Source: Allobrachymonas chironomi DSM 19884 (lineage in GTDB: Bacteria > Pseudomonadota > Gammaproteobacteria > Burkholderiales > Burkholderiaceae_C). From it: a DNA stretch of 64,000 nt. The stretch spans positions 62,001-126,000 of the forward strand of contig NZ_KB894765.1 in assembly GCF_000374625.1 (NCBI RefSeq), written 5' to 3'. A program made the translations under genes and the position numbers. The notes beneath the pieces are model-generated. The model saw nothing but the letters and a program-made list of their open reading frames with translations, had not been told where the DNA came from and did no database searches. Each line of letters starts with the position of its first letter. Positions within the stretch are counted from its first letter, which is position 1. This document shows, piece by piece, positions 43,082 through 53,546 of this stretch.

Positions 43082-43978
43082 ATGACGACCAACCATCCGA
43101 CTCCCGCCGAAGCCGACATGCACCTGGTCATCATCAGCGGCATGTCGGGCTCCGGCAAATCCATCGCGCTGCAGGCACTGGAAGATGCCGGCTATTACTG
43201 TGTCGACAACCTGCCGCCCGAGCTGCTGCTGCCCTTTATCGAAATCGAGAAGCAGCACCAGTCGAAACGCATTGCCGTCGCCATGGATGCGCGTAGCGCC
43301 AAGTCGCTGCCGCTGATCCCGATGCAGGTCGAGGCGCTACGCCGCAACGGCATCCTGGTCACCGCCCTGTTCCTTGACGCCTCCGACCCCATGCTGATGC
43401 GGCGCTTTTCCGAAACGCGCCGCAAGCATCCGCTGACCGTGGTGGCCACCAACGACCAGACGCACGATCTCGAAGCCGCCATCGCGCTGGAACGCAGGCT
43501 GCTGGCCGATTTCCGACTGCAGGCGCACGTGATCGAGACCACCTTGCGCCGCCCGGCCCAGTTGCGCAGCCAGATCAAGAGCCTGATCGCGGTAGACCCG
43601 CAGCAGCTCACGCTGATTTTCGAGTCCTTCGCCTTCAAGCGCGGTGTCCCGGCCGATGCCGACTATGTGTTTGATGTGCGCATGCTGCCCAATCCGCACT
43701 ACGAACCCGGCCTGCGCGAGCTGACCGGCCGTGATCAGCCGGTGATCGATTTCCTCGCGCAGCAGCCTGACGTGGAGCTGATGCGCACCCATATCCGCAG
43801 CTTTCTGCAGCACTGGCTGCCCGAACTGTCCCGGGACCACCGCAGCTATGTCACGGTGGCCATCGGCTGCACCGGCGGCCAGCACCGCTCGGTCTATCTG
43901 GTCGAAAAGCTGTTCCAGGATTTCCGCGGCAGCTGGGGCTCGGTGCTCAAGCGTCACCGCGAGCAGGACGACCGCTGA
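43082..43978 (+). CDS. rapZ: RNase adapter / nucleotide-binding protein RapZ
   Basis: A 298-residue P-loop protein. In enterobacteria RapZ directs RNase E to the small RNA GlmZ and senses glucosamine-6-phosphate. Walker [19 protein letters not shown], then [17 protein letters not shown], a Walker B-like region, and the C-terminal [19 protein letters not shown] with its conserved Cys/His. ATG 43082; an internal ATG at 43118 (MHLVIISG) is possible. It converges with mutY, with no spare bases between the stops. Confidence 0.95.
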   Translation: MTTNHPTPAEADMHLVIISGMSGSGKSIALQALEDAGYYCVDNLPPELLLPFIEIEKQHQSKRIAVAMDARSAKSLPLIPMQVEALRRNGILVTALFLDASDPMLMRRFSETRRKHPLTVVATNDQTHDLEAAIALERRLLADFRLQAHVIETTLRRPAQLRSQIKSLIAVDPQQLTLIFESFAFKRGVPADADYVFDVRMLPNPHYEPGLRELTGRDQPVIDFLAQQPDVELMRTHIRSFLQHWLPELSRDHRSYVTVAIGCTGGQHRSVYLVEKLFQDFRGSWGSVLKRHREQDDR

Positions 43979-45073
43979 TCACAACGCCTGCAGCCACTTG
44001 CGCAAGGGCGCCGGCAGGCCGCGCGCGGCCCAGTCGGCATGCCACTCGCCGGCCAGGGCCGGCAACTGCCCTGGAGCCACATCGATCAGGACCGGATGCA
44101 GGTACAGATCCTTGTGCGTCAGCACATGGCGGAACATCGGCGCATGCTGCGCCTCGCCCAGCCCCTGCGCAGCCGCCAGCGCCCCGGCTTCCGAACTGAA
44201 CAGCGGCACGCAGTGCAATCCGGCCCAGATGCCCTGCTGCGGACGCCGCTCCAGCCAGATGCCCTGCGGACTGCGCAACACCAGCAACCACCAGGATTCT
44301 GCCGTGCGCCTGAGTTTTTTCGTCTTGCGCGGCAGCTCCACAGCCAGATCCTGACCCGCCACGGCGCACAAATCCGTCATCGGGCAGGCAGCGCAGTGTG
44401 GCTGGCGCGCCGTGCACACGGTGGCTCCCAGGTCCATCAGGCCCTGGGTGTAGGACACCATCGCGGCAGCATCCGCATCCGGATGCACCAGCTGCTGCGC
44501 CATGTCGTGCAATGCCCGCTGCGCCGCAGCCGTGGCCAGATCCTCGCCAAAGCCCAGCAGCCGGGCCAGCACGCGTTGCACATTGGCATCAAAAATCGAC
44601 ACCCGCTCGCCAAAGCAGAAGGCAGCGATCGCTGCTGCGGTAGACGGCCCGATGCCCGGCAGCGTCACCAGGGCAGCGCTGCTGCGCGGAAATGCGCCCC
44701 CGTGCAGATCCCGCACCTGCTGCGCGCAGGCATGCAGATTGCGTGCGCGGCTGTAGTAGCCCAGGCCGCTCCACAAGGCCATCACTTCTTCCTGCGCCGT
44801 ATCGGCCAAGGCGCGCACATCAGGAAATGCCTGCAGAAAACGCGTGTAGTAATCCAGCACCGTGAGCACCTGGGTTTGCTGCAACATCACTTCCGACAGC
44901 CAGACGCGGTAAGGATCCCGCTGCTGCTGCCAAGGCAGGCCATGGCGACCATGCTCGCGCTGCCATGTCACCAGCCGCGGAAAGAAGGCAGCACGGACCT
45001 GCTGCAAGCGCTGCTGGCTGGCCAACAGGCTGGTATCGCAGGTCGCCAGCGGGAACAGGGAGGCGCTATTCAT
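43979..45073 (-). CDS. mutY: A/G-specific adenine DNA glycosylase MutY
   Basis: Removes adenine mispaired with 8-oxoguanine. 364 residues: [24 protein letters not shown] (catalytic Glu), helix-hairpin-helix [21 protein letters not shown], the catalytic Asp in [15 protein letters not shown], the 4Fe-4S cysteines in [17 protein letters not shown], and a C-terminal NUDIX-like domain recognising 8-oxoG. Its ATG overlaps the mutM stop (ATGA), so both GO-system glycosylases are made from one coupled message. Confidence 0.96.
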   Translation of the reverse strand: MNSASLFPLATCDTSLLASQQRLQQVRAAFFPRLVTWQREHGRHGLPWQQQRDPYRVWLSEVMLQQTQVLTVLDYYTRFLQAFPDVRALADTAQEEVMALWSGLGYYSRARNLHACAQQVRDLHGGAFPRSSAALVTLPGIGPSTAAAIAAFCFGERVSIFDANVQRVLARLLGFGEDLATAAAQRALHDMAQQLVHPDADAAAMVSYTQGLMDLGATVCTARQPHCAACPMTDLCAVAGQDLAVELPRKTKKLRRTAESWWLLVLRSPQGIWLERRPQQGIWAGLHCVPLFSSEAGALAAAQGLGEAQHAPMFRHVLTHKDLYLHPVLIDVAPGQLPALAGEWHADWAARGLPAPLRKWLQAL

Positions 45074-45909
45074 GTCTTCGGAAAGCGCGAACGCGGCATT
45101 TTCTGGCATTTGGCACAGACATAAGTGGAACGCTGGCCCTGGCGCAGCATGCGGATTGGCGTGCCGCAGACACGACAGGGCTGGCCGGCTCGGTCATACA
45201 CCATGGCCTGCAGCTGGAAATAGCCGTTGCGTCCTTCCGCGCTGGAAAAATCCTTGAGCGTGCTGCCGCCCTCGTCAATCGCCCACTGGATGATGTAACG
45301 GATTGCCTCCCACAGGCGGCGCACCTGCGCCGGCTTGAGCGCGCAGGCCGGCAACAGGGGATCGATACCGGCGCGGAACAGGGCTTCCGAGCAGTAGATA
45401 TTGCCCACTCCCACCACGATATCGCCGGCCAGCAGCGCCTGCTTGACCGGAGCCTTGCGCCGGCGCAGGCCGTCGGCCAGGTGCTGCAGCGTGAACTGTT
45501 CCTCCAGCGGCTCCACCCCCAGATGGTCCAACAGCTTGCGCGCCCGCGCATCGTGTTCGCCCTCCATGTGCATGATTGCGCCAAAACGGCGCGGATCATT
45601 CAGCCGCAACACGCCCTGGGTGGTATTCATCTCGAAGTGGTCATGCGGGCCGGCCGGCGGCAGCCGGCTGTCAAAGCGCAGGCTGCCCGACATGCCCAGA
45701 TGCAGCATCAGCAGCCCCTGGTCCAGATCCATCAGCAGATACTTGCCGCGCCGGCGCACCTCCTGCACCACACGCCCCTGCAGATCGTCCGGGTCCACGC
45801 CCAGCGGCCAGCGCAAGGGCTTGCCCAGCTGCACCTGGCGGATCGTGGCGCCGCGGATGCGGTCGGCAAAGCTGCGGCGGGTCACTTCAACTTCGGGCAA
45901 TTCAGGCAC
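45070..45909 (-). CDS. mutM: Formamidopyrimidine-DNA glycosylase (Fpg)
   Basis: Excises 8-oxoguanine and ring-opened purines. 279 residues. The mature N terminus [11 protein letters not shown] (catalytic Pro and Glu) requires GTG 45909 as start codon. Further: the β-hairpin [32 protein letters not shown], and the C-terminal zinc finger [10 protein letters not shown]…CAKCQ with the catalytic Arg just before the end region. Coupled to mutY downstream; divergent from the TPR gene. Confidence 0.96.
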   Translation of the reverse strand: MPELPEVEVTRRSFADRIRGATIRQVQLGKPLRWPLGVDPDDLQGRVVQEVRRRGKYLLMDLDQGLLMLHLGMSGSLRFDSRLPPAGPHDHFEMNTTQGVLRLNDPRRFGAIMHMEGEHDARARKLLDHLGVEPLEEQFTLQHLADGLRRRKAPVKQALLAGDIVVGVGNIYCSEALFRAGIDPLLPACALKPAQVRRLWEAIRYIIQWAIDEGGSTLKDFSSAEGRNGYFQLQAMVYDRAGQPCRVCGTPIRMLRQGQRSTYVCAKCQKMPRSRFPKT

Positions 45910-46066
45910 GGGGTTCAGTCTCTCGGAAAATGGTGCCTGGCACCGTTGCATCTGCATACCGGACGATGCCCCTGATAGCGGGGGACGCGCCCAACATCCT
46001 TTATTATCCACAGACAGGCCGCCGACCGGCCGGCCCGATTCCGCCAGTATTTCCGAGGACATTCCC

Positions 46067-47986
46067 TTGCAGCGCTTCACCATTCTTGCCCTGAGCCTGA
46101 CGGCCGCCCTGGCCACGGCTCCGGCACTGGCCGCCACCTCCGAAGGCATCGAGGCCATCAACGCCCCGCGCAGCGCCGCCCAGCAGGCTGCCGACCGCAC
46201 GGCCCTGCAGGCCATCATCGAGAACTCCACTGCGCTCTACGACACCCTGGCCGGCGAGCTCTACGTCCAGCACAACAACCCCTCGCGCGGCTTCATCTAC
46301 CTGATGGATGCCGCACGTCGCACCCAGGACGGCCGCCTGTATGCACGCGCCGTCGAGATCGCACTGCAGGGACGCGCCCCGGATGCCGCCCTGACCGCCA
46401 TCCGCTCCTGGCAGAGCGCCCTGCCCGATGACCCGAATGCCGACACCTACCAGTTGCAGGTCCTGTTGCTGCTGGAGCGTATTGAGGAAACCGCCGATCC
46501 GCTGCGCCAGGCCCTGGCCCATGCCAGCGGCGACAAGCGCCAGACCCTGATCCACAACATTCCGGGCTACTACCTGAACGTGCAGGACCACCAGCGTGCG
46601 CTGGGCATCGTGCGCGAACCGCTGCAACCCTATGTCAGCCAGCCCGATACCGCCTTTGTGGCAGCACTGGCCATGGCCCGCATGCAGATGCTGGCACGCG
46701 ATTTCGACGGCTCCCTGCAGATGCTCGAACGCAGCCAGCAGGCCACGCCGCCCCAGTTGTCACTGGGTTCGCTGCTGAGCAACCGCGAACTGCCGGCGCT
46801 GGTCGCCATGGACCTGATGCGCGCTGCGCGCCAGGAACAGCCCGATGTGGCACGCCGCGCCGAAACGCTGGCGCGCAAGCTCGCCACTGCCCCGCATGCC
46901 ACGCGGGAAATCGGCCTGGCCTATGCCAAGACCCTGATCGAAATCCGCCGCCACGACGATGCCCTGAAACAGCTGGGGCTGGTGCTGCGCAAACACCCCG
47001 ATTACGCCATGGCCTGGATGCTGCAGGGCGGCCTGCAGCTGCAGGAGCAGCAGTGGGCGGCAGCCGAACAGTCGCTGCAGCAGTATTTCCGTGTGCGCAA
47101 GGCCGAGGACCCGGTGCCCGGCCCGCGCGAGGATGGCAATATCGCACTCAGCATCCTGCAGGCCAACCTGACCGTGAGCAGCGACATGCAGGCCAACATC
47201 ATGATGGCCGAGATCGCCGACCACAAGAATGACCCGACGGCCGCTGCGCGCTGGCTGGAACGCGTCCAGCCGGAAAGCGCTCGCCACGCCGCCATGGTGC
47301 AGCGCGCCGAAACCCTCAACAGCCAGGGCAAGTACGATCTGGCCCTGCAGCAGATCCGCGCCCTGCCCTCCGACACCGACGAGCAGCGCCATGTGCGCCA
47401 TCTGGCCGAAGTCCAGCTGCTGGATCGCGCTGGCCGCCACGCCGAAGCCCTGGCCGTGCTCGATGCCAGCATCAGCCGCACCCCGGACAATGCCGAATTG
47501 CTCTATGCCCGCGGCATGACGCACGAGCGCATGGACAACTTCCCCGCCGCCGAGCAGGACTTGCGCAAGGTGATGGCGCTGCGCCCGGATTCGCCGAATG
47601 CCTTCAACGCGCTCGGCTACACCCTGGCCGATCGCAACCAGCGCCTGCCCGAAGCCAGAGAACTGATCAGCAAGGCGCTGGCCCTGTCGCCTGACAGCGG
47701 TGCCATCCAGGACAGCATGGGCTGGGTCGAATACCGCCTGGGCAATCTGAAGGAAGCACGCCGCTGGCTGGAAAAGGCCTTTGTGGCCGAACCACAGGCC
47801 GAAGTCGCCGCCCACCTGGCTGAAGTACTCTGGCAGCTCGGCGAACGCGAACAGGCCGGCAAGATCCTCGAGGAAGGCTTGGTGCTGGACCGCAACGACA
47901 CCGTCCTGCTGGAGACCATGCAGCGCCTCGGCTATACGCCACGTGCCGCCACGCCCACCGCTCCCGCCTCCTCTACACGCCCCTGA
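46067..47986 (+). CDS. Exported TPR-repeat protein
   Basis: A 639-residue protein with a Sec signal peptide ([20 protein letters not shown], cleavage after ALA) and many tetratricopeptide-like helical pairs. Clear TPRs include [40 protein letters not shown] and [20 protein letters not shown]. The start is TTG 46067 with GAGGA eight bases upstream; no ATG fits. TPR proteins at this locus directly precede lolB across betaproteobacteria, which hints at a role in outer-membrane or lipoprotein assembly, but no function is established here. lolB starts four bases after its stop. Confidence 0.9.
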   Translation: MQRFTILALSLTAALATAPALAATSEGIEAINAPRSAAQQAADRTALQAIIENSTALYDTLAGELYVQHNNPSRGFIYLMDAARRTQDGRLYARAVEIALQGRAPDAALTAIRSWQSALPDDPNADTYQLQVLLLLERIEETADPLRQALAHASGDKRQTLIHNIPGYYLNVQDHQRALGIVREPLQPYVSQPDTAFVAALAMARMQMLARDFDGSLQMLERSQQATPPQLSLGSLLSNRELPALVAMDLMRAARQEQPDVARRAETLARKLATAPHATREIGLAYAKTLIEIRRHDDALKQLGLVLRKHPDYAMAWMLQGGLQLQEQQWAAAEQSLQQYFRVRKAEDPVPGPREDGNIALSILQANLTVSSDMQANIMMAEIADHKNDPTAAARWLERVQPESARHAAMVQRAETLNSQGKYDLALQQIRALPSDTDEQRHVRHLAEVQLLDRAGRHAEALAVLDASISRTPDNAELLYARGMTHERMDNFPAAEQDLRKVMALRPDSPNAFNALGYTLADRNQRLPEARELISKALALSPDSGAIQDSMGWVEYRLGNLKEARRWLEKAFVAEPQAEVAAHLAEVLWQLGEREQAGKILEEGLVLDRNDTVLLETMQRLGYTPRAATPTAPASSTRP

Positions 47987-47990
47987 CACC

Positions 47991-48518
47991 ATGAGCGATT
48001 CCCTTTCCCGCCGCCGCAGCCTGCAGCTGGGTGCCGCCCTGCTGCTGGGCACAGCCCTGGCCGGCTGCGCCTCCACCCCGGCTACCCCGATCCCAGATGG
48101 CTCGATCCGCGCCTGGAGCGGTCGCCTGTCGCTGGTACTGGACCAGGATCCGCCGCAATCCTTCATTGCCGGCTTCGAGCTGGCCGGCAATGCCCGCCGT
48201 GGCACGCTCGGCCTGTTCAATCCGCTGGGCAGCCAGATGGCCCAGATCCGCTGGATGCCGGGCGTCGCCGAGCTGCAGCAGGGCAACCACACGCGCGCCT
48301 ACCCGGACCTGGACACCCTGGTCACCGAAGTCACCGGCACCAACGTCCCGGTCACCTCACTGTTCGACTGGCTGGATGGCCGACCGACCCCGGTGCCCGG
48401 CTGGGAGCCCGACCTGTCACAGCGCAGCCAAGGCCGCCTGATCGCCAAGCGCCTGCATCCGCAGCCCACGGCGCGCCTGCAACTCGTCATCGAATCGGTG
48501 GATGCAGACGCCCCATGA
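47991..48518 (+). CDS. lolB: Outer-membrane lipoprotein receptor LolB
   Basis: Receives lipoproteins from LolA and inserts them into the inner leaflet of the outer membrane. 175 residues: lipoprotein signal SRRRSLQLGAALLLGTALAG with the lipobox Cys following (LAGC), then the β-sheet body with SGRLSLVLDQDPPQSF, FNPLGSQMAQIRWMPG and the WLDGRPTP segment typical of LolB. Its stop overlaps the ispE start (ATGA), a common lolB–ispE pairing. Confidence 0.93.
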   Translation: MSDSLSRRRSLQLGAALLLGTALAGCASTPATPIPDGSIRAWSGRLSLVLDQDPPQSFIAGFELAGNARRGTLGLFNPLGSQMAQIRWMPGVAELQQGNHTRAYPDLDTLVTEVTGTNVPVTSLFDWLDGRPTPVPGWEPDLSQRSQGRLIAKRLHPQPTARLQLVIESVDADAP

Positions 48519-49375
48519 CCGAACTGCATGACATCCCGGCCCCCGCCAAACTGAACCTGTTCCTGCACATCACCGGCCGGCGTCCGGACGGCTACCACCT
48601 GCTGCAATCGGTGTTCATGCTGATCGACTGGCAGGACACGCTGGATTTCCGCCTGCAGCCAGACGGCCGCATCACGCGCAGCGATGCCGATCCGCACAGC
48701 CAGCTGCCGGCCGAGGACCTGTGCGTGCGAGCCGCGCGCAAGCTGCAGCAATACACCGGCTGCACGCTCGGCGCGCATATCCACTTGCACAAGCAGATTC
48801 CTTCCGAAGCCGGCATGGGTGGCGGTTCCTCCGACGCTGCCAGCTGCCTGCTGGCGCTCAATCGTCTATGGGATCTGCGCCTTGCACCGGAACAGCTGGC
48901 CGCCATCGGTCTGGAGCTGGGTGCCGATGTGCCGTTTTTCCTGTTTGGCCGCAATGCCTGGGTCGAGGGCATTGGCGAGCAGCTGCAGCCGGTTGAACTG
49001 CCCCCGGCACGCTTTCTGGTGGTCAAGCCCGAGGAAGGCGCCCCCACCGCAAAAATTTTTACCGATCCGGCACTGAAAAGGGATACAAGTGCTGCTACAA
49101 TCGCAGACTTCGTTGCAAGCACAAGCCCGTACCAGTACGGACGCAATGACCTGCAACCGGTTGCCCAGGGCCTCTGCCCTTCCATCACCCAGGCACTGTC
49201 CTGGCTGGAGCAGCACAAGCTGCAAGGGCGCATGACCGGTTCCGGCACTGCCGTGTTTGCTGAGCTGCCTACCAGCTTCCATGATGCAGATTTACAACAT
49301 CCTGCAACAAAAAACTGGAAAGCAAGGGTTTGCAGCAATATAGCCCTTCATCCTCTGCTACAATGGAGGGCTTAA
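48515..49375 (+). CDS. ispE: 4-diphosphocytidyl-2-C-methyl-D-erythritol kinase
   Basis: ATP-dependent kinase of the MEP isoprenoid pathway (GHMP family). 286 residues: PAPAKLNLFLHITGRRPDGYH with the active-site Lys, IPSEAGMGGGSSDAASCLLA as the glycine-rich ATP loop, and the C-terminal GRMTGSGTAVFAELP. The start overlaps lolB. A TACAAT at 49359–49364 inside its last codons is probably the -10 box for the tRNA-Gln gene downstream. Confidence 0.96.
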   Translation: MTELHDIPAPAKLNLFLHITGRRPDGYHLLQSVFMLIDWQDTLDFRLQPDGRITRSDADPHSQLPAEDLCVRAARKLQQYTGCTLGAHIHLHKQIPSEAGMGGGSSDAASCLLALNRLWDLRLAPEQLAAIGLELGADVPFFLFGRNAWVEGIGEQLQPVELPPARFLVVKPEEGAPTAKIFTDPALKRDTSAATIADFVASTSPYQYGRNDLQPVAQGLCPSITQALSWLEQHKLQGRMTGSGTAVFAELPTSFHDADLQHPATKNWKARVCSNIALHPLLQWRA

Positions 49376-49417
49376 CGAACAGCATAACGCTGATTGTTCA
49401 TGACAGTCAGCGTGTGT

Positions 49418-49494
49418 AGGGGAGTAGCCAAGTTGGTTAAGGCACCGGATTTTGATTCCGGCATGCGAGGGTTCGAATCCTTCCTCCCCTGCCA
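49418..49494 (+). tRNA. tRNA-Gln (TTG anticodon)
   Basis: Acceptor AGGGGAG pairs with CTCCCCT, discriminator G, encoded CCA; anticodon loop TTTTGAT gives TTG, reading CAA and CAG; T-loop TTCGAAT. It lies between ispE and prs, its standard place in betaproteobacteria. The first pair is A–T, weak as is usual for tRNA-Gln. Confidence 0.95.
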
Positions 49495-49583
49495 TCCATT
49501 CTGTCCAGAGCACACCACACCGTTTAACGGCCATCGCCAGTGTACGATCCTGCCGATGGCTTTTTTCATTTCCGGAATCCGAA

Positions 49584-50552
49584 ATGACTTCTTCCGCCTC
49601 TGACTTCCTCGTCTTCACCGGCAACGCCAATCCCCGTCTTGCCGAAGAAGTGGTCCAGTGCCTGGGCACCACACTTGGCGAGATCCAGGTCGGCCGTTTC
49701 TCCGACGGCGAAGTCACCGTGGAAATCAAGCAGAACGTGCGCGCCCGAGATGTCTTCATCATCCAGCCCACCTGCGCCCCCACCAACGACAACCTGATGG
49801 AACTGCTCATCATGGTGGACGCGCTCAAGCGCGCCTCCGCCGAGCGCATCCAGGCCGTCATCCCCTACTACGGCTACGCCCGCCAGGATCGCCGTCCGCG
49901 CTCCTCGCGCGTGCCGATTTCGGCCAAGGTCGTCGCCAACCTGCTGCAGACCATGGGCGTGCACAGCGTCCTCACCATGGACCTGCACGCCGACCAGATC
50001 CAGGGCTTCTTCGATATTCCCGTGGACAACATCTACGCTTCCCCGGTGCTGCTGAGCGACCTGCGCCAGCAGAATTATGATGACCCGATCGTGGTCTCTC
50101 CGGACGTTGGCGGCGTGGTGCGTGCCCGCGCACTGGCCAAGCAGCTCGGCTGCGACCTGGCCATCATCGACAAGCGCCGTCCGCGCGCCAACGTCAGCGA
50201 GGTGATGAACATCATCGGTGACATCGGCAACCGCAACTGCATCATCATGGACGACATGATCGACACCGCCGGCACCCTGGTAAAGGCGGCCGAAGTGCTC
50301 AAGGAGCGCGGTGCCAAGAACGTCTATGCCTACTGTACCCACCCGATCTTCAGCGGCCCGGCCATCGAGCGCATTGCGCGCGGTGACGCCCTGGACGAGG
50401 TGGTGGTCACCAACACCATTCCGCTGTCGCCTCAGGCGCGGGAATGCTCGAAGATCCGCCAGGTGTCCGTGGCTCCCCTGATCGCCAAGACCATGCAGCA
50501 CATCGCCAACGGCGATTCCGTGCTGGGCCTGTTCAGCGACGACCAGAGCTGA
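49584..50552 (+). CDS. prs: Ribose-phosphate pyrophosphokinase
   Basis: Makes PRPP from ribose-5-phosphate and ATP for nucleotide, histidine, tryptophan and NAD synthesis. 322 residues: [27 protein letters not shown], the ATP-binding [20 protein letters not shown], the metal/PRPP-binding [19 protein letters not shown], and the PRPP loop [20 protein letters not shown] 49584 begins the conserved N terminus. A strong terminator follows, so prs is separated from rplY. Confidence 0.97.
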   Translation: MTSSASDFLVFTGNANPRLAEEVVQCLGTTLGEIQVGRFSDGEVTVEIKQNVRARDVFIIQPTCAPTNDNLMELLIMVDALKRASAERIQAVIPYYGYARQDRRPRSSRVPISAKVVANLLQTMGVHSVLTMDLHADQIQGFFDIPVDNIYASPVLLSDLRQQNYDDPIVVSPDVGGVVRARALAKQLGCDLAIIDKRRPRANVSEVMNIIGDIGNRNCIIMDDMIDTAGTLVKAAEVLKERGAKNVYAYCTHPIFSGPAIERIARGDALDEVVVTNTIPLSPQARECSKIRQVSVAPLIAKTMQHIANGDSVLGLFSDDQS

Positions 50553-50575
50553 TCTTCCGGCAAGAAAAAACGTCC

Positions 50576-50604
50576 CCTGCACACGTTCAAGTGCAGGTTT
50601 TTTT
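50576..50604 (+). terminator. Rho-independent terminator after prs
   Basis: Arms 50576–50582 and 50591–50597 (CCTGCAC / GTGCAGG) form a 7-bp stem with an 8-base loop, followed by seven T residues. Confidence 0.88.
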
Positions 50605-50654
50605 ATCAACCCAGGCAGTCACTGGTCGCGGTGCTGCCATCAATGGAGAAAACC

Positions 50655-51269
50655 ATGAAAGTCGTCGCTTTTGAGCGCGCCCTGCAAGGTACGGGTGCGA
50701 GCCGCCGCCTGCGCAATGCTGGCAAAACCCCCGGTATCGTCTACGGCGGCAACGCTGATCCGGTCGCTATCGAACTGGACCACAACGCCCTGTGGCACGC
50801 CCTGAAGAAGGAAGCGTTCCACTCTTCCGTGCTGGATCTGGAAGTCGCCGGCAAGGTGACCCCGGTGCTGCTGCGCGATGTGCAATACCACCCCTACAAG
50901 CAGCTGGTGCTGCACGTGGACTTCCAGCGCATTGTTGCCGGCGAGAAGCTGACCCTGAAGGTGCCGCTGCACTTCGTGGGCGCTGACGAGTCCGACGCTG
51001 TCAAGCTGGACCGTTGCGTGGTCAACCACGTCCAGAACGAACTGGAAATCACCTGCCTGCCGAAGGATCTGCCCGAGTCCATCACCGTGGACCTGAGCAA
51101 GGCCGTCAAGGGCGATGTGGTGCTGGCCAGCCAGCTGACCCTGCCCGAGGGTGTGGAATTCGTCGCCCAGGGCGGTGAAGCCGACCCGGTGCTGGTGACC
51201 ATCGTTGGCCCGGCCGGCGGTGCTGCTGCCGCTGCAAGCGAAGGCGAAGGCGAAGCTGCTGCCGAATAA
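50655..51269 (+). CDS. rplY: 50S ribosomal protein L25 (CTC form)
   Basis: 5S rRNA-binding protein of the large subunit. 204 residues, the long CTC-type form: the L25 domain ([36 protein letters not shown]) plus a C-terminal TL5-type β-domain ([33 protein letters not shown]) and an Ala/Glu-rich tail. ATG 50655 is preferred because GGAG lies six to seven bases upstream; ATG 50643 is in frame but has no such site. Confidence 0.95.
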   Translation: MKVVAFERALQGTGASRRLRNAGKTPGIVYGGNADPVAIELDHNALWHALKKEAFHSSVLDLEVAGKVTPVLLRDVQYHPYKQLVLHVDFQRIVAGEKLTLKVPLHFVGADESDAVKLDRCVVNHVQNELEITCLPKDLPESITVDLSKAVKGDVVLASQLTLPEGVEFVAQGGEADPVLVTIVGPAGGAAAAASEGEGEAAAE

Positions 51270-51291
51270 TCCCGGCACACGCGCACAGGAA

Positions 51292-51314
51292 AACCCACTT
51301 CGGTGGGTTTTTTC
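51292..51314 (+). terminator. Rho-independent terminator after rplY
   Basis: AAACCCAC / GTGGGTTT stem closed by a TTCG tetraloop (51300–51303), followed by a T-run to 51314. The tetraloop makes it very stable. It lies 47 bases before pth, which therefore needs its own promoter or read-through. Confidence 0.9.
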
Positions 51315-51360
51315 ATGGGCGCTGCCGTATCCTCTTTTCTTTTTCCACGCAGGATATCGC

Positions 51361-51933
51361 ATGATCCAGCTCATCGTCGGCCTCGGCAACCCCGGACCGC
51401 AATACGAAGACACACGCCACAACGCCGGCTTCTGGTGGACCGATGCCGCGGCACGCAAGCTGGGCCTGTTCCTGAACATGGAGCGGAGCTACCACGGCCT
51501 GATGGCCCGCACCACGCTCAACGGCAAGCCGGTCTGGCTGCTGCAGCCCCAGACCTTCATGAACCGTTCCGGCCAGTCGGTGGCGGCACTGGCGCGCTTC
51601 TTCAAGATTCCGCCGGAAAATATCCTGGTGGTGCACGACGAACTGGATCTGGAACCGGGTCAGGTCAAGCTGAAGAAAGGCGGCGGTCACGCCGGCCACA
51701 ACGGTCTGCGCGATATCCATGCGCAGCTGGGTTCACCGGATTACTGGCGGCTGCGTATCGGTATCGGCCATCCGGGCGTGAAATCGGAAGTGGTGCACTG
51801 GGTGCTGAAAAAGCCCTCTCCCGATCATCGCATTGCCATCGAGCAGGCGATTGACCATAGCCTCAAGGCCCTGCCCGACCTGCTGGCCGGCGACATGACC
51901 AAGGCCACCAAGGATATCCATACAGCGCCCTGA
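51361..51933 (+). CDS. pth: Peptidyl-tRNA hydrolase
   Basis: Recycles tRNA by hydrolysing peptidyl-tRNAs dropped from ribosomes. 190 residues: [20 protein letters not shown] with the catalytic His, [35 protein letters not shown] and the HNGLRDI helix. The ATG at 51361 starts the conserved first β-strand. It converges with the small membrane protein gene, six bases apart. Confidence 0.97.
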   Translation: MIQLIVGLGNPGPQYEDTRHNAGFWWTDAAARKLGLFLNMERSYHGLMARTTLNGKPVWLLQPQTFMNRSGQSVAALARFFKIPPENILVVHDELDLEPGQVKLKKGGGHAGHNGLRDIHAQLGSPDYWRLRIGIGHPGVKSEVVHWVLKKPSPDHRIAIEQAIDHSLKALPDLLAGDMTKATKDIHTAP

Positions 51934-51939
51934 ACCGGC

Positions 51940-52182
51940 TCAGCTGTCGTCCCCGACGCTGTACTGCTCCTTTTCGCGCCGGGTCAGGCGATAGACCAGA
52001 CGCGGGAAAATCGCAAACACCACCATGGTGATGCCACAAAGCAGAAACACCAGGCCCGCCTGGGTATCGGCCAGCAGGGGGTGAATGGCTGCGCCCAGCG
52101 GTGTCAGGGACAGCCCGGCCAGGACAAAGGCCACGACGGCTGCCATCCAGGCGAAATAGATGACGATATTGGCTACGGGCAT
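51940..52182 (-). CDS. Small two-helix membrane protein
   Basis: An 80-residue product starting MPVANIVIYFAWMAAVVAF, with two hydrophobic segments (about residues 5–25 and 43–60) and a basic/acidic tail (RLTRREKEQYSVGDDS). The family is not recognised. It lies between pth and the ferredoxin gene on the same strand as the ferredoxin, 38 bases downstream of it, so they may be co-transcribed. Codon use fits the neighbourhood; a longer start upstream is possible but less likely. Confidence 0.6.
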   Translation of the reverse strand: MPVANIVIYFAWMAAVVAFVLAGLSLTPLGAAIHPLLADTQAGLVFLLCGITMVVFAIFPRLVYRLTRREKEQYSVGDDS

Positions 52183-52220
52183 GCGGCGACCTCCTGTGAC
52201 AGGGAGCCGCCCTGCACGGA

Positions 52221-52478
52221 TCAAGCGTCCTGCTTGTTCTGCAGTTGATGGAACTTGTCCATCAATTGTTCCCGGGTTTCGACAAATTCAGGGTTTATCG
52301 GGATGCAGGCAACCGGACAGAGCTGAACGCACTGGGGCTCATCGAAATGCCCCACGCATTCGGTACATTTGGCCGGATCTATCTCGTAGATTTCCTCGCC
52401 CAGGTAGATGGCATCATTCGGGCACTCCGGCTCGCACACATCACAGTTGATGCAGTCATCGGTGATCATCAGTGCCAC
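52221..52478 (-). CDS. YfhL-type 2[4Fe-4S] ferredoxin
   Basis: An 85-residue electron carrier. First cluster motif CINCDVCEPECPNDAI; second cluster motif CTECVGHFDEPQCVQLCPV with an insertion between the second and third cysteines, as in YfhL/Alvin-type ferredoxins, which have unusually low and split potentials. The start is GTG 52478 (GAGG about eight bases upstream), giving the standard N terminus MALMITDDCINC. It is divergent from the ABC transporter operon. Confidence 0.93.
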   Translation of the reverse strand: MALMITDDCINCDVCEPECPNDAIYLGEEIYEIDPAKCTECVGHFDEPQCVQLCPVACIPINPEFVETREQLMDKFHQLQNKQDA

Positions 52479-52586
52479 TGGCCAAACCTCTTCTTGCGCT
52501 GCGGCCTGGCCGACAGCTGTGTTAAAACCCGTATTATCCGGTTTTGCGCCTTGCGCGTCAGCCCATAACCCCATTCCCATGCCTGC

Positions 52587-53546
52587 ATGAGCGCCTATCT
52601 TGTCCAACGCCTGTCCAGCCTGCTGCTGACACTGCTGCTGACCTCGCTGGTGGTCTTTGGCGTGCTGGAAATCCTGCCCGGCAATGCCGCGCAGGTGATG
52701 CTGGGCCCGGATGCCAGCCCCGAAGCCGTGGCCGAACTGGCGCGTCAGCTCGGTCTGGACCAACCGCTGCTGAGCCGCTATGGCAGCTGGATTGGCGGCC
52801 TGCTGCAAGGCGATATGGGCATCAGCCATGCCTATGGCCGTCCGGTCTGGCCGCTGATTGCCGAACGGCTGGCGCTGACCGTGCCGCTGGCACTGCTGGC
52901 GATGCTGATCACCAGCATCGTGGCGCTGGTGGTGGGCATTTATGCGGCGTCACGTCACAACAAGCCCGGTGACGTGGTGGTGATGGGACTGGCGCAGATC
53001 GGCATGGCGGTTCCCAACTTCTGGTTCGCAATCCTGCTGATCCTGCTGTTTTCGGTGCATCTGCAATGGTTTGGTGCCGGCGGTTTCGATGGCTGGCGCG
53101 CCGGCATTCTGCCCGGCCTGCGGGATCTGCTGCTGCCGGCGCTATCGCTGGCGGTGGTGCAGACCGCCATCCTGGCGCGCATCACGCGCTCCTCGGTGCT
53201 GGAGGTGATGCAGGAAGACTTCGTGCGCACCGCGCGCGCGCGCGGCATGAGCCGGCGTGCCGTGCTCTACCGCCATGTGCTGCGCAACGCGATGATCCCG
53301 GTGCTGACCATCATGGGGCTGCAGTTTGCCAGCCTGCTGGCCGGCACCATCGTGGTGGAGAACGTGTTTTTCCTGCCCGGTCTGGGCCGGCTGATTTTCC
53401 AGAGTATCACCAACCGCGACCTGATCGTGGTGCGCAATTGCGTGATGCTGCTGGCGACCATGGTGATCGTGGTCAACTTCCTGGTCGATGTGCTGTATGC
53501 CCTGATCGATCCGCGCCTGCGCACGCGCAACCGGAGCGGCTCATGA
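52587..53546 (+). CDS. Peptide/nickel ABC transporter permease (DppB-type)
   Basis: A 319-residue inner-membrane permease with six helices. DppB/OppB features: MSAYLVQRLSSLLLTLLLTS at the N terminus, LGLDQPLLSRYGSWIGGLLQ, and the EAA loop YRHVLRNAMIPVLTIMGLQF with the sequence ARARGMSRRAVLYR just before. First gene of a four-gene transporter operon; its stop overlaps the next start. The 108 bases upstream are shared with the divergent ferredoxin gene. Confidence 0.92.
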   Translation: MSAYLVQRLSSLLLTLLLTSLVVFGVLEILPGNAAQVMLGPDASPEAVAELARQLGLDQPLLSRYGSWIGGLLQGDMGISHAYGRPVWPLIAERLALTVPLALLAMLITSIVALVVGIYAASRHNKPGDVVVMGLAQIGMAVPNFWFAILLILLFSVHLQWFGAGGFDGWRAGILPGLRDLLLPALSLAVVQTAILARITRSSVLEVMQEDFVRTARARGMSRRAVLYRHVLRNAMIPVLTIMGLQFASLLAGTIVVENVFFLPGLGRLIFQSITNRDLIVVRNCVMLLATMVIVVNFLVDVLYALIDPRLRTRNRSGS